NCBI GenBank assembly: GCA_001661515.1
Contig: LUVW01000039.1
Span: forward strand, 456,558 to 520,557
Direction: 5' to 3'
DNA from: Capniomyces stellatus
Taxonomy: Eukaryota; Kickxellomycota; Harpellomycetes; Harpellales; Legeriomycetaceae
Length of the DNA: 64,000 nucleotides
Each line of letters begins with the position of its first letter. Position 1 is the first letter of the stretch. Positions 47,190 through 57,820 of the stretch are shown piece by piece. A program made the translations under genes and the position numbers. Below the pieces are notes generated by a model that saw only the letters and a list, made by a program, of their open reading frames with translations, made no database searches and was not told the origin of the DNA.

Positions 47190-49133
47190 CTAAAAGTTGA
47201 AAATGGCAACTATCAGTTCGCGGAGTTTCTGAACATCATACGAGTACTCCTATGTGGTTTATTAAACAAGCAGACAAGTAAATAAACAAATCGGTAACAA
47301 TGTCATTTGGTATGGACTAGTTATACTCATCAATAGAACCATATATATATACTTGTACTTGTAAATAAGATTATAACTCAAACAGAGAAATGAAGAGTAG
47401 AAATAGATTCAGCAAGATAAAATCGATTTTTAATAGGGTGGATAAAGAGGAAATATCGGAGTAAAGCATCAAAAGCGAATATTTACCTCCATAACAAAAG
47501 TGAACGTTTCCAATTTCATTTTAATCAGCATTGCGACTCTATCCTTGGATAAAATCTCTTGAATGTTTTGGGCTATAATAGTCGAAAAGCTTGAAATTAC
47601 CGAGTCCCACAGCAAGTCAACCTAAAAGTAAAAAAGAAGTATTTGGTGTGTTGAAAACATGACAATAGGATAAAGTGTTGGTCTAGTAAATCGGATTTCA
47701 CCGTTAATAGTAAAATAAATTCTAAACCACACAAATCAGTCATAAAGTTAATTTAACAATAATAAGTAGAGGTGTGGGTGGAGTATTTACATCTGTTTTG
47801 GCCCTGAAGTCGGGGGCGGAAGCGATGACGCTATTCTCAATGATGAAGAAGCCGATTACGTCGTATATCAAGTCGTCAAAGGCCTTCAAGTCGTCGGTAA
47901 CAAGGTTCGTTGCAGTGTTCATAATCAAATCGATTTGAGCCTTTCGATCATTAGAGTAGCTTTTGACAAACTCTGCTTGGAATCCAAGCTTGATGTGCAC
48001 ATAAAGACACAGGTATAATGGTTTAAGGTCAACTTTGACTTGGTCAACATCTACAAATTTTAATAAACGCTCATTTAAATGAGTTTGTAAAGCAAGTTGA
48101 GTAAATAAAGTAAATGGGGGAGGCAAAGCGAAATATGTAGTTGTAGTATAATTTAGCGATGTGGAAAGTATAGGGTACTTGGGGTCTTACCTTCAAACTC
48201 TTCATCCAAGACAAACTGTACTGCTGAGCTGACATAGAGTCTGTCTTTGTCAGACTTGTTTCTGCTAACCCAGTTGGACTGTTTCTTGCTCATTCTTTCG
48301 GCAAAATAAGCACCGATTTGCCGCATTGTTTTTTTAAGACCGTACAACCATTCGCGCATATCAGCTAATGCAGCATCTTTCAAGTCCGAACTCATAATGA
48401 CAAAGGACTCGGCTAAACAATTTTATCGATTAAACCAGAGGTTAGGAACTACCGATTGAGCTGTATTAAACATTATGGGAATCAAAAGGCAAAGAAAATA
48501 AATAAATTAAATGCTAAATGGAGGCTTACATAGAACTTTTCCGAGCTTGTAATTCTTGACACGCTGGATATATGCTTGTTGCAGATCTTCAAGCGTTTTG
48601 ATGGCCTCGTAGTACGTCTTGTTAAGGACCTGCTGCTCAAAGCTTGCAACCATGTGGAAAACCTCGGTGCATTTTTTGGTAGCAGCCAAAGCCAATTCCA
48701 CGTTTCTGTGTTTGATTTTCAAGTCTAGCAAGTCCTTTTTAGTGTTGTACAGCTCTTTTCCAGATTGCTGGAGATCAGAGTTCAAGAGAACAATTTTTTC
48801 CTGAAGAGTTGAAGTGTTTTGCTTGATTTTCAACAGCTGCTCAAGAGTCATTGCAAACTGCTGATGGTGATCGCCACAAAGCTTTAAAATCTCGGCGTCT
48901 TTTTTCGAAACAAAAAGCTCCACCTGTTTTTTAAATAAATCCTCTTTACCGGTCCTATAAACAGAATGGATTATTGGACCCAATTGCTCCATTATTTCAT
49001 CGTTGTGGCTTTTGTTTACGCCAAACCCACCAGCCTGCCAACTTTCGCCAGCAGACACATTTGAAGTGACGTTTGCTTGGGCATCGGGAAGCAGAACCAA
49101 CTGCTGCAATTGTTGTTGAATCGTTTCAGCCAT
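47190..49133 (-). CDS. SEC15: Exocyst subunit Sec15 (EXOC6), N-terminal half only
   Basis: Sec15 links Rab GTPase-bearing secretory vesicles to the exocyst tethering complex. Exons 49133-48530, 48412-48191, 48050-47791, 47621-47487 and 47249-47190 join in phase to 425 residues plus a TAG. Family traits are the coiled-coil N-terminus with NTSTLQEKIVLLNSDLQQSG and YYEAIKTLEDLQ, a MSSDLKDAALADMREWL helix, KPLYLCLYVHIKLGF, DLIYDVIGFFIIENSV, and the final exon EYSYDVQKLRELI, which fits the conserved YxYxVxxL segment. Known homologues have 800-900 residues, so the C-terminal Rab-binding half is missing. The frame stops at 47192-47190 and no further exon appears in the next 3 kb. The gene may be truncated or rearranged, or the assembly may be misjoined here. 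Confidence 0.85.
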
Positions 49134-49600
49134 AACTATCAATCCGCTCGTTTATATATCGTCTAGTACTACAAAATTTATCAATAAGTTATAAATCATA
49201 AGCTTGAAACTTTAAGTTTTTATTATTTTTCGATTAAAGAGAAACAGAGTTTGAATATTTTCATAAACTCGGGTTGTAGAATTATTTGTTTTAACTCTCA
49301 AGTATTTGTATTGTTTTTAAGTTAATAAGCGACATTTGTTTATTTGTGTTGAAATAAAAGGCCAGTTGAATTACTGGAAGAAAGCCGAGGCAATTAAATA
49401 AACGCCAATGAAAGAAGAGAACAAAATCAATTGCTGAAGCGAATAAGAGGTAAAGGGGAGGTTTAAATATTAAATGTATTTTCAAGTACAAAAGTAATTA
49501 AAGTAAAGAGAAAAAGCGAAATAAAAAAAAAGATGAAATATCAGAAAGAAAAAAAAGGAAAGAAAAAAAAAAGAGGAAAGTGGAAAGAGGAAAAAGCAAG
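49134..49600. other. Spacer between Sec15 and TAF2
   Basis: A 467-bp AT-rich stretch holds the Sec15 promoter and the TAF2 3' end. Purine-rich A tracts fill 49519-49575. No gene is seen. Confidence 0.6.
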
Positions 49601-52600
49601 TTACTTTCTGGTTAACTGGATTGAGCTGAGTTTGGGGCTGCTTGAGCCAGGGATACAGGAGAGTTTATTGATAGAGCTGTTGGTTTTTTGGGGAGGGTTT
49701 TTTGGAGAAGAGCCGGACTGGAGTTTGCTATTCATTGATGTGGAGGGCATGGGTATAGGAAAGCTGCTGGGGGGTAGAAAAGCCGGTTGGGGGATTTGTG
49801 GATGTTTTCCAGGCTTTGGGGTAGACGATGTTATGTGGGAGAGCTTTGGGGATTGGTGCTGGAGCTGGTTGAGCTTGGAAGCAGAGTCGGCGTTGAGAAT
49901 AGCGTTGTGCTGCTCAAGACGAATCTGCAGGTCCCAGACCTTGTTTTTCAAGTCATGGACTATTTTGTGCAAGGCGTTAATGTCTTGGGACCTGGCGGGG
50001 GTGGGGGCAAGCGAGGAGCATGTGGGGAGTTTGCAAGACTGGTGGAGAGAAAAAAGTTTGTTGTCAATCTCAGGGTAGTCTTGAAGAGAAAAGGAGCGGC
50101 GTTTGGCAGATTCAATTAGCCAATACTGGTCGTGAGCATGGCACTGAACGAGGGCGTCAACAGCAGCCCAGCAAACGTTCTTGTCCTGGTGGAAACAAAA
50201 GGGGGCAATCTTATCAACAGCGGTTTGGACAAGAGACTGGTCAGCCCAGCAGCTGGCCGCGTGGGCAATAGACTGGATCAGGGATGGCAGAACCGTGAAG
50301 CTTTCCAGCCCCAAGTCCAAGCGACCAAGCATGAAATTGAGCACAGAGTCGTCACGGACTTTCGACAGTCCGGCAAACAGCCCGGAGCGAACAACGGGGA
50401 GCGAGGCATCAGTCGCAGACTTTTGCAGCAGGATACTGGACAGAAACTCAAATCTGTTGGGCAACGGTTGGTTGGCAATTGCTTGGTAGGCATTGGCAAG
50501 GCTGATTGGGCCTAGATTCGGGTCGTAGATGCGCGCCTGAATCGAGTTGCCTAGCCCAATTTCGGAGCAGGTGGAGCTCACTGAGAGCATGTAGGCTAGG
50601 GCCACAGGGTGCGGCTCGGTGGACACCAGCTCAGCCAGCAGGTCCATTGCGTCTCTCGACAGCACCTTGGAAAGCGCGTTTGCTGCCATCATCCGAACTC
50701 CGTAAAACGGCTCGTTTCGGAGTCTCAGCTTGACCTGGGCCAGCAGGTTTGGGTACCCCACCTTGACCAGGGCTTCGTAGGCAAATATTCTTGTGCGAAT
50801 GTCTTTTGCCCGCTCAGCCGCAGCCAGCAACAAATCAAAGCCCGGGTTGAACTCCAGGCTAAACAACATTTTCATGTCTGGGTCTATCCTGACGTACGCT
50901 GGCCTGGTTCCTGCTGGCAACTGCAAAACCCCAACAACACGTGAATCATTGTCAAACCTCAGCACTGAACAGTGGCTCCTTTCCTCAGAATCAACCACCT
51001 CCACATCCAATTCAAACCCAAACCAGGCCTGCTCAAAGTCCCGCACCCCATCGCTGCTCTGGTCAATTGTCAGTTGGACCAGATTCTTGCTGGCTTGGTA
51101 CTGGAAATTACACCTAATTCTTGGGTATCCCGCCCCATACACAAACTCTTCAAAAAACCGCTCCAGATTCTTCCCACTTACCCTCTCCAAGCTCCTCTTC
51201 AGGTCCCGCGTCTCCACCAACTCGTTTCTATTCTCATCCAAAAATGCGCGAATCCCACTCCAAAACACCTCCTCCCCCAGCCCCTTTCTTAACATGTGCA
51301 ACCTCCATGCTCCCCCCTCACACGTATGATGGTCGCTCAACAGAGTACTGCTCTCGTAGTTTTTATAAACTATTGGCCTCTACGTTTTCATCATTTTTTT
51401 TTTATTTCCTAAATTTTCGTTTTTTTTTTCTTCTTTCATCTCTTTGATTTTTATTCCATTTATATTGATATTGGCATTGGTCCACTTTTCTGCTTACCTG
51501 GTACTCTTTGCATTCCTCCATGTACTTCTTGCCTCCTAATATCAAATGAAAGTCGTATTCGTCTCTTGACCCGCTCTCCTCTTTCCACAGCGCTTCAAAG
51601 TACGATGCCCATCCGTTTTTCAACCAGATGTCATCAAAGTACTTTACTCCAACCATATTGCCAAAATACGACTTTGCTATTGTTTCATCATCATCTGTTA
51701 ATACCACCATTTCCTATTTATTTAACCCATCTGCTTACTTGTTCCAATAATTGCACTCTTTACCTATGTCGTTAACTATAATCGATTCGACTATATCTGC
51801 CAGCTCCTTTTGGCTCCTGCTTCCAATAACATATTCTGATCGGTGTATCGACATAGATGTTCCACTTGTCCTGCTCCGTGTCCTTGGAACTATCACCTGG
51901 TCATACTTTGCCCACGGATCTATTTATTAAACAATTAGTCCTCAGCTTATTCTTACCCACTTCCACCCACTTTGATTCAAAACATTTATATTCATTTAGT
52001 AGCCAGGGGGGGGGGGGGGGGGGTCCTATCTTACATGGAATGTCCAGTGTTGCCGAAACAAACCCAATAATCTCGGATGTCTTGCTAAACGTCATTTCCA
52101 AGTCTTCATGGCTCGTATCCTTTGTTGAATAGTAATTTATCACCATTTCCGAGCTTACATCCGAAACTGAGTTGAGCTTTCCCACCACAAAGCTCAACTG
52201 CGAAATTGACCTAATCCCCAACATCCAATATCCAACAGTAATAAATCAAACAAACTCACTAAACTCGATTAATTCAAAAACATTAATCATCCAAAATGTA
52301 AATTCCATCTCCCTCACTTTTATCACCCACTTTTATCCCTTCCCTCCCCTCCCCTCCACCACACTCCATAATATATTTACATGGTTCTTACATTGGTAGC
52401 TTCATCACAAATTTAGACTTTTTCATATAAATGTTTTCAAAAGTTAGAACCTCCTCCACATCAAGCAACTCTCCATTAGCTACGCATATATGGTCCACCT
52501 GATGCAAAACACTCAATTCTATTGTCGACCGACTCGTCGGATAATCAACACACGGCACCCAATACCTTGCGCTATATTTATATTTAAGCATTATTAATCA

Positions 52601-53274
52601 GTGACGTCTTTACTTTGACACTACAACATGCTTTGGTAATACTTGCCTCTCTGTATCATTTTCTGTTATTCCAAATACTGACTGGTCCATAAAGTGGTTG
52701 TAACTGTCTGGCGTTTGAAACATCACACCACCAATTGGGTTAACCACCTCCCACGTCACCTTAAACTCTCGACATTCTTCCCCTTCAAACGCTTTGTCCC
52801 AGTTTATATAAATAAAATGCCCATCGTATCTCCAACTTTTCACGTTTTCTCCAGTAACAACAACCTTGAAGAAATCTATCGCATTCAGCTTTATCTGTGA
52901 CCTGTCAAGCTCATTGCTCACCCTTGCCGAGCTTTTATGAAGAATAGTGTAGCTTACTTGTCCAACTATGCTCTTATTGTAAATATCCACCTCAATACCT
53001 ATATCTATATTACCAAATTAAACAAACCAAATTAGCTTTTAATCTCGCAAATTTATGTATTTAATCTAAAAAAATAAATAAATAAAAGTCAAAATAGTGT
53101 TATGAGTCACTACGTGATGCACTTGCCAATGTGCACGGGCTGGAGAACCGTGTCTGGTGCATATTTGGGTGTTGGTCTAGCTACTTTTAGATTCTTGAGC
53201 GAATCTTGCATTTCACTAACCGCCTGTTTGCTGTATGTTTTTTTTTGATTTTGCCGACTGTTGAATAAATCCAT
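49601..53274 (-). CDS. TAF2: TFIID subunit TAF2 (pseudo-aminopeptidase of the M1 family)
   Basis: TAF2 is a TFIID component that contacts core-promoter DNA around the initiator. Seven exons join in phase: 53274-53127, 52998-52647, 52571-52392, 52210-52035, 51919-51764, 51694-51498 and 51379-49601, giving 995 residues. Introns 1 and 2 have GC donors. TAF2-like marks are GGVMFQTP, then ARYWVPCVDYP, DIPYPWAKYDQV, ETIAKSYFGN, VKYFDDIWLKNGWASYFEALW and VRIDPDM. The zinc site HExxH reads ETIAK and the third ligand (NEG) reads KNG, so all catalytic and metal residues are gone, as in TAF2. The C-terminal 350 residues look like HEAT/ARM helices, then a coiled coil and a Ser/Pro-rich tail. An unusual bacterial-type M1 relative is less likely because of the PCVD and RIDPDM marks. 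Confidence 0.85.
52006..52023. repeat. G18 homopolymer inside TAF2 intron 4
   Basis: Eighteen consecutive G on the top strand (C18 in the transcript) lie inside the intron between exons 4 and 5, beginning 11 bases after the GTAAGA donor. The run is striking in an AT-rich window. Confidence 0.9.
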
Positions 53275-53880
53275 TTATGCTATCTTTTCCCTTTCGATTA
53301 CCAAAGCCGATGTAGATTATTTGTTTTTCGTAGTAACTTTATTTAAACCGCTTTTTAGATTTTTAAAGGCAAAGGAAAATGATTTTGTAAAATTGATCAA
53401 GGTTATTAACCAGAATTTCCCGTTTTACTATAGTTACTTTTTTAGGTCAATTAATCGGCCAATAGCACTATAGTTTATCCCAAACATAAACAATGTCGAA
53501 TCAATATTTATTTGATTTAATTTGACTGTAAATCAATAGAGCTAACTGGCTGGTTTTTCATTGATTTATCCGTTCAGAATTACCGAGCCACTGGTGCTAT
53601 TACTTATTCAGGTGGTGTATTTCGACAAGCATCTAAACTTTTGTGTTTGGATGTAGACCTGGCAACTGTTGCTTTGCCAGAATTCGTTGAAAATTACAAT
53701 CACCTTATCCTAGATCCCATGCCAGTTTATGACACTTTTGTACTGGCTTGGATTGAATCTAAGCATTTTAGAAGATCTGATCCAAGTCGAAATTTTTTGA
53801 AAAACTATAAAAATTTGACTAAACTAAATTAAAATAATCTAGAATTGAAATGCGAGCGTAAAGTTGAATTAAAATAAACC
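53275..53880 (+). other. Possible small unrecognised plus-strand exons
   Basis: A frame ending at 53473 and a second one from about 53577 to 53832 (beginning NYRATGAITYSGG after a TTCAG acceptor and ending in LTKLN) look more protein-like than random AT-rich frames. A donor joining them is not obvious, and the first lies head to head with the TAF2 start. No family is recognised. They may belong to the decayed gene that follows. Confidence 0.25.
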
Positions 53881-53989
53881 TTGTCAATGGGAAAAAAAAA
53901 ACCCAACTCATACTCATACATTTGCCTATAATACTAGAAAACTCAAACTAAATAAACTAAAATTCAAAATAAATTATATAAAAGATATC

Positions 53990-55500
53990 TTGGTCAGTCG
54001 TACGTTTGCGCTACGACAATATTTGTGTTGGCTCAAACCCTAGAAATATTCACGATTTCAGAGGAGATTTACAGAGTGTCAAACGAGTTCAACATAGTCC
54101 AGCAAATTATGAATTTATACACAGGGAGTTTGGATAATTTAAATATATGCAGCTTTAGATTCAAGAGATAAAACGGTTCTATACTCGAATACAAAATTGT
54201 CGGATAGTATATCATTGGGTATTTACATGGCGGATATGTTGGTTAGAGGAAACAGAGAATATGGTAACTCTGATATTGTAAGCAAGGATGTAATAATCAG
54301 TCAATTTTATAGTTTAGAAGGCAGTAATATTTCCAAGTACACAGGTTTTAATCAAATTATTCTTGGTTGGGACATCAAGTCAGCAGAAAACAAATAGTAT
54401 GTCAATTCAGTGGGTAGAGTACAGAGAATGCAAGGAACTGGGGTTTTAGAGGAAATTATCGAGTTGGGCTGATAAGAAATATACATTTCAGAGAGTACAT
54501 CAAGTCAAAAATTGGAAACTGTTGAATAAAATCAAGGGAATCAAGCTGTCACAAAGTAAATAGTATATTGAATATCTGTCGTTGATAATTTTGAACACTT
54601 GTGTACGTTGTGACTTTAAACTGTTGGACGAGTTGAATGCAGTTGGCATTAGGATTAACAGCATTGGTTTTGGAAAATCAGATTACATACCTGCAAAGTA
54701 TCATTACTTTTACTATATTTTACCTTTATTTACTATATTTTACTATTTGAATACGGGTACAAAAAATTGGCAATAGAAGTTTACATGTTGGTGAGTTTAA
54801 TTTTGCTAACCAAGCTTGGAAAAGAGTTTACAGAACTTATTATTGGAAACAAACAGTTTGAGAAACACAATAAGAGATGATTAACTCGACATGTTAAACA
54901 AACAGCTTTCAGGGGACGAGAAAAGTATTTTCCAAAGTAGAACAAACCAAGGAGAATGTAAAAATGCTGTTAAAAGCGGCGTATACAACAAATATTTAGA
55001 AACAGTAAAGTGATTCATTGATATCGGCTTCAATGTGATTCGGGATGATAGTTTGGCATTGAGAGCAGATATTAGGAGTGGGGATTTGGAGTTGATCATA
55101 TATCTACTAGACAGCTAATCGAGTTTGGAGAATGATGAGTTTAATGGGGATAGAGGTTATTATTGATTTCTACAACTATGGGATATTTAAAAGGCTGAAA
55201 TCAGGTTGTACAGTATTTTCAAGCAACAATTGTGGGTGATGATTACCAAATTACAACGCAATTATCGAGAGTCTGGTTGAATACCATGACACCTACCAAA
55301 AATATAATGTATGCTGTTATGATCCAGCTGTTGAGTATGATGGGGGTTTGAGAAACGATGACTCTGAGTGAAGTATTTCCGCAACAAGATTGATAGAAAA
55401 TATCCTGTATTCCTGTATTTTAGGGATTGCGAAAGCCAGAGTTCGATTATTGCCATGGCTGTTGTGTGCCAAATTGTAGCGTTTGTCACTTGAAACAAGG
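53990..55500 (+). pseudogene. Decayed ankyrin-like gene remnant
   Basis: Successive plus-strand blocks have coding character but are separated by stops and frame changes. The clearest is at about 54970-55122: a YLETVK helix, an internal TGA, then FIDIGFNVIRDDSLALRADI and SGDLELIIYLLDS. That is the helix-turn-helix rhythm of an ankyrin-type repeat (xLExVKxLIDxG...LRxAxRxGxLExVxYLL). Earlier blocks include LEIFTISEEIYRVSNEF (near 54035), which resembles an F-box-like start, DFKLLDELNAVGIRI (near 54610), and a Tyr-rich segment near 55270. I see no intact frame longer than about 70 residues. The protein family is inferred from pattern alone. Confidence 0.4.
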
Positions 55501-57029
55501 AAAACCCCGACTTGTCATAGTATTTTAATAACTGTGTACCTAGCTTATTTCACTAGGAGTTTTGTTCATAAAACAGTAAACACTTTATTATGTTGATGCT
55601 GTATAGTTACTAGCTAATTTTTAGCTTATTTTATTATCCTAATTATGGTGTTGCCTTTAAGTTTGTTTGTTATTTTTGTTTGTTTTTTATCTTTACTTTT
55701 CCTTTTTAAACTTAATAATAATACTTCTTCAAAATTGATCCTTTTTACTTTTGTTTTATTTTCACACCCTTTTTTCGGTTTGGACACGATCCAAGCCTTT
55801 TATATTCCTGTATAAACTGAAGCTAATAAACTGGTAATTAAACTAAATAATAAACTTGAATTGCTTTTTTAATAAAATGAACTAATAATAATTGTAATGT
55901 GAATAATCGTGATTTTAGGAGTATCTGGTACTATTGATACACCTCTTGCTTCGATCGATCACATACTTTCGGATAAACCAAAGGACGTCTTTGTAATCAC
56001 AATTAACCATACATAAAAAACCCCTTTTGTTAAAGTAAAACTGTTAATTGCACAAGATTTAACGCCATTCCTTTTACCTCTTCTTTCTTTTCTTTTTTAC
56101 AAAGAGAAACTTGGAATGTCACCTACTTTTGGCTTTCAAAGACATTTGTGACATCTGGTTTTAGTTTTACACTGCGTCAATTATTGCTACTATTGGACAC
56201 TAATAGTATAGTTTTGTAAGATGTGCTATTTTACTACCCAACGCTAAATATTTATTGGATATACACTTTTCGTCAGTTCAAGCTTTATAATTTCCATTTA
56301 ACTTTATAGTTTGTAGCCAACTGTTGACCATTGATTTATCGACAATTTTTATTTTTTATTTTTTTTAGCAATTGAAACCGAATAACAAGATTTCTTTTTA
56401 GTACTAAAGAATCATAGATCAAATAAACACCACTTAAAGAAATTTTGAATAATTTCTATCATTGTTAGGAACTATTTTTTTTTTACATCCAACTTTTTAC
56501 ATCTTCAATAAAAAAACACACCCCCTAATTTAACCAATCATAGAAATTAATCACTATCTCTTTTTTTTTTTCATACTATTTCTCTAATTCTCAATTATTT
56601 TTGTAATGTACAAATATCTCTTGTATCCATTTCAAAACAGTAAGAAGTTTCGCTATTTCACAGCCAAGAAAGTAAAACAAAAATTGCCAACCAATAAAGC
56701 ATGGACTTTGTTGACAATTTTACTCTGATTTTTTAACTGTGAGATTAAAGTGTTAATCCAGAAACTCGACCACCAGACATAGAAAAACTGGAATTTATAG
56801 GGATTAGCAAGAGCTAATTATAACCAAAGCTCGTTTCCTTGTCCTTTTTTGTTATTTCAGAAAATTTATTTCATTTCTTGTCTCACATTTTTAGTTTATA
56901 TATATCATTTCTCAACTCGTTTGTGTTTATTTCCCCCCCACTGTTGTAAATTACTATACTTTTCTCAACAACCTTAATTCAAGAATTAAAAAAAAAGTCA
57001 ATTGAAATTTAATATTTAACTCTTTAACA
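55501..57029. other. AT-rich spacer
   Basis: No gene is recognised in this T-rich stretch. The right end has A-rich sequence and should contain the promoter and leader of the small membrane-protein gene at 57030. Confidence 0.5.
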
Positions 57030-57542
57030 ATGGACCCCAAACAACCAGCTCAAAGCGGATTTCCACAACCCCAAATGGACCAGGGCTACTATGGACAGCC
57101 ACAGTATCCTCAAAATCAGATGCCATATCCGTCAAATGCCTGCGCAAAACCTGGATTCAACACAGCTCACTACAAATTGCAGTCAGAACGAATAGTATTG
57201 CCTAGAACTAGATTCGTTTATATTGCACACTGCACGAGTTTGCTTTTAGTGACTGGCTTACTCATAATTGCGCTTACTAGTCGACGGATTGAAGTAAAAT
57301 CGGTGATTTATTATTCTGTGTTTGGTGCATATTTTATTTCAACGATCATAACTTTTATTTTGGACTACAGCCATTACAAAAAAGTAAAGGGAACCGTTGG
57401 ATATAAACAGGAAACACTACGGGGAATCGATTTCAGCAGGGAATATATTCAATTCAAAATTGACAGATTGACCTTTAATTGTATTAGCCTTGCTGGCTTG
57501 GTTTTGTTTATTTCAGCAAAATTTTTGCAAAAAACCGTTTGA
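57030..57542 (+). CDS. Small three-helix membrane protein with Pro/Gln-rich N-terminus
   Basis: An uninterrupted frame of 170 residues starts at an ATG after an A-rich leader. Residues 1-45 are Pro, Gln and Tyr rich (PQPQMDQGYYGQPQYPQNQ), typical of an exposed cytosolic tail. Three hydrophobic stretches follow at about 64-84, 91-112 and 149-168, separated by basic loops. There is no cleavable signal peptide. Composition is better than that of neighbouring random frames, so I think it is a real gene. I do not recognise the family; the layout recalls small fungal membrane proteins, but no motif supports a function. Confidence 0.6.
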   Translation: MDPKQPAQSGFPQPQMDQGYYGQPQYPQNQMPYPSNACAKPGFNTAHYKLQSERIVLPRTRFVYIAHCTSLLLVTGLLIIALTSRRIEVKSVIYYSVFGAYFISTIITFILDYSHYKKVKGTVGYKQETLRGIDFSREYIQFKIDRLTFNCISLAGLVLFISAKFLQKTV

Positions 57543-57820
57543 TAATGAGCAGATTCATCCAGACCCGTTAGTTTTATCAAAGTATTTTTTTTTCTTTTTT
57601 AAATTTACCTTGTATTTGACTCGACTATTTTTATAAAGCTAGCGCATTTTTTTGTTGTTGTTCCATATCATTTTGATATTGCTGTGAAATAGAGCATAGC
57701 AAAACCATATATTTGTCCAGAGCAACAGTATATCACACCCTTCGCCATCAATGCCTTTGGTGATATAGCTGCTCATTGCATTTGTAAGCCAACTAAGGCT
57801 ATAATTAATGTCACGCTGTT
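57543..57820. other. Spacer between the membrane-protein gene and the LINE tail
   Basis: Short AT-rich stretch with no feature beyond T-runs near 57586-57600. It probably holds the 3' end of the membrane-protein gene. Confidence 0.5.

Noticed and set aside
49533..51447. Several plus-strand ORFs opposite TAF2 exon 7
   Set aside because: They are antisense shadows; the minus strand has a continuous frame in phase with six upstream exons.
49601..53274. Active M1 zinc aminopeptidase
   Set aside because: The HExxH motif reads ETIAK and the third zinc ligand is Asn, so metal binding is impossible. TAF2-type motifs explain the protein better.
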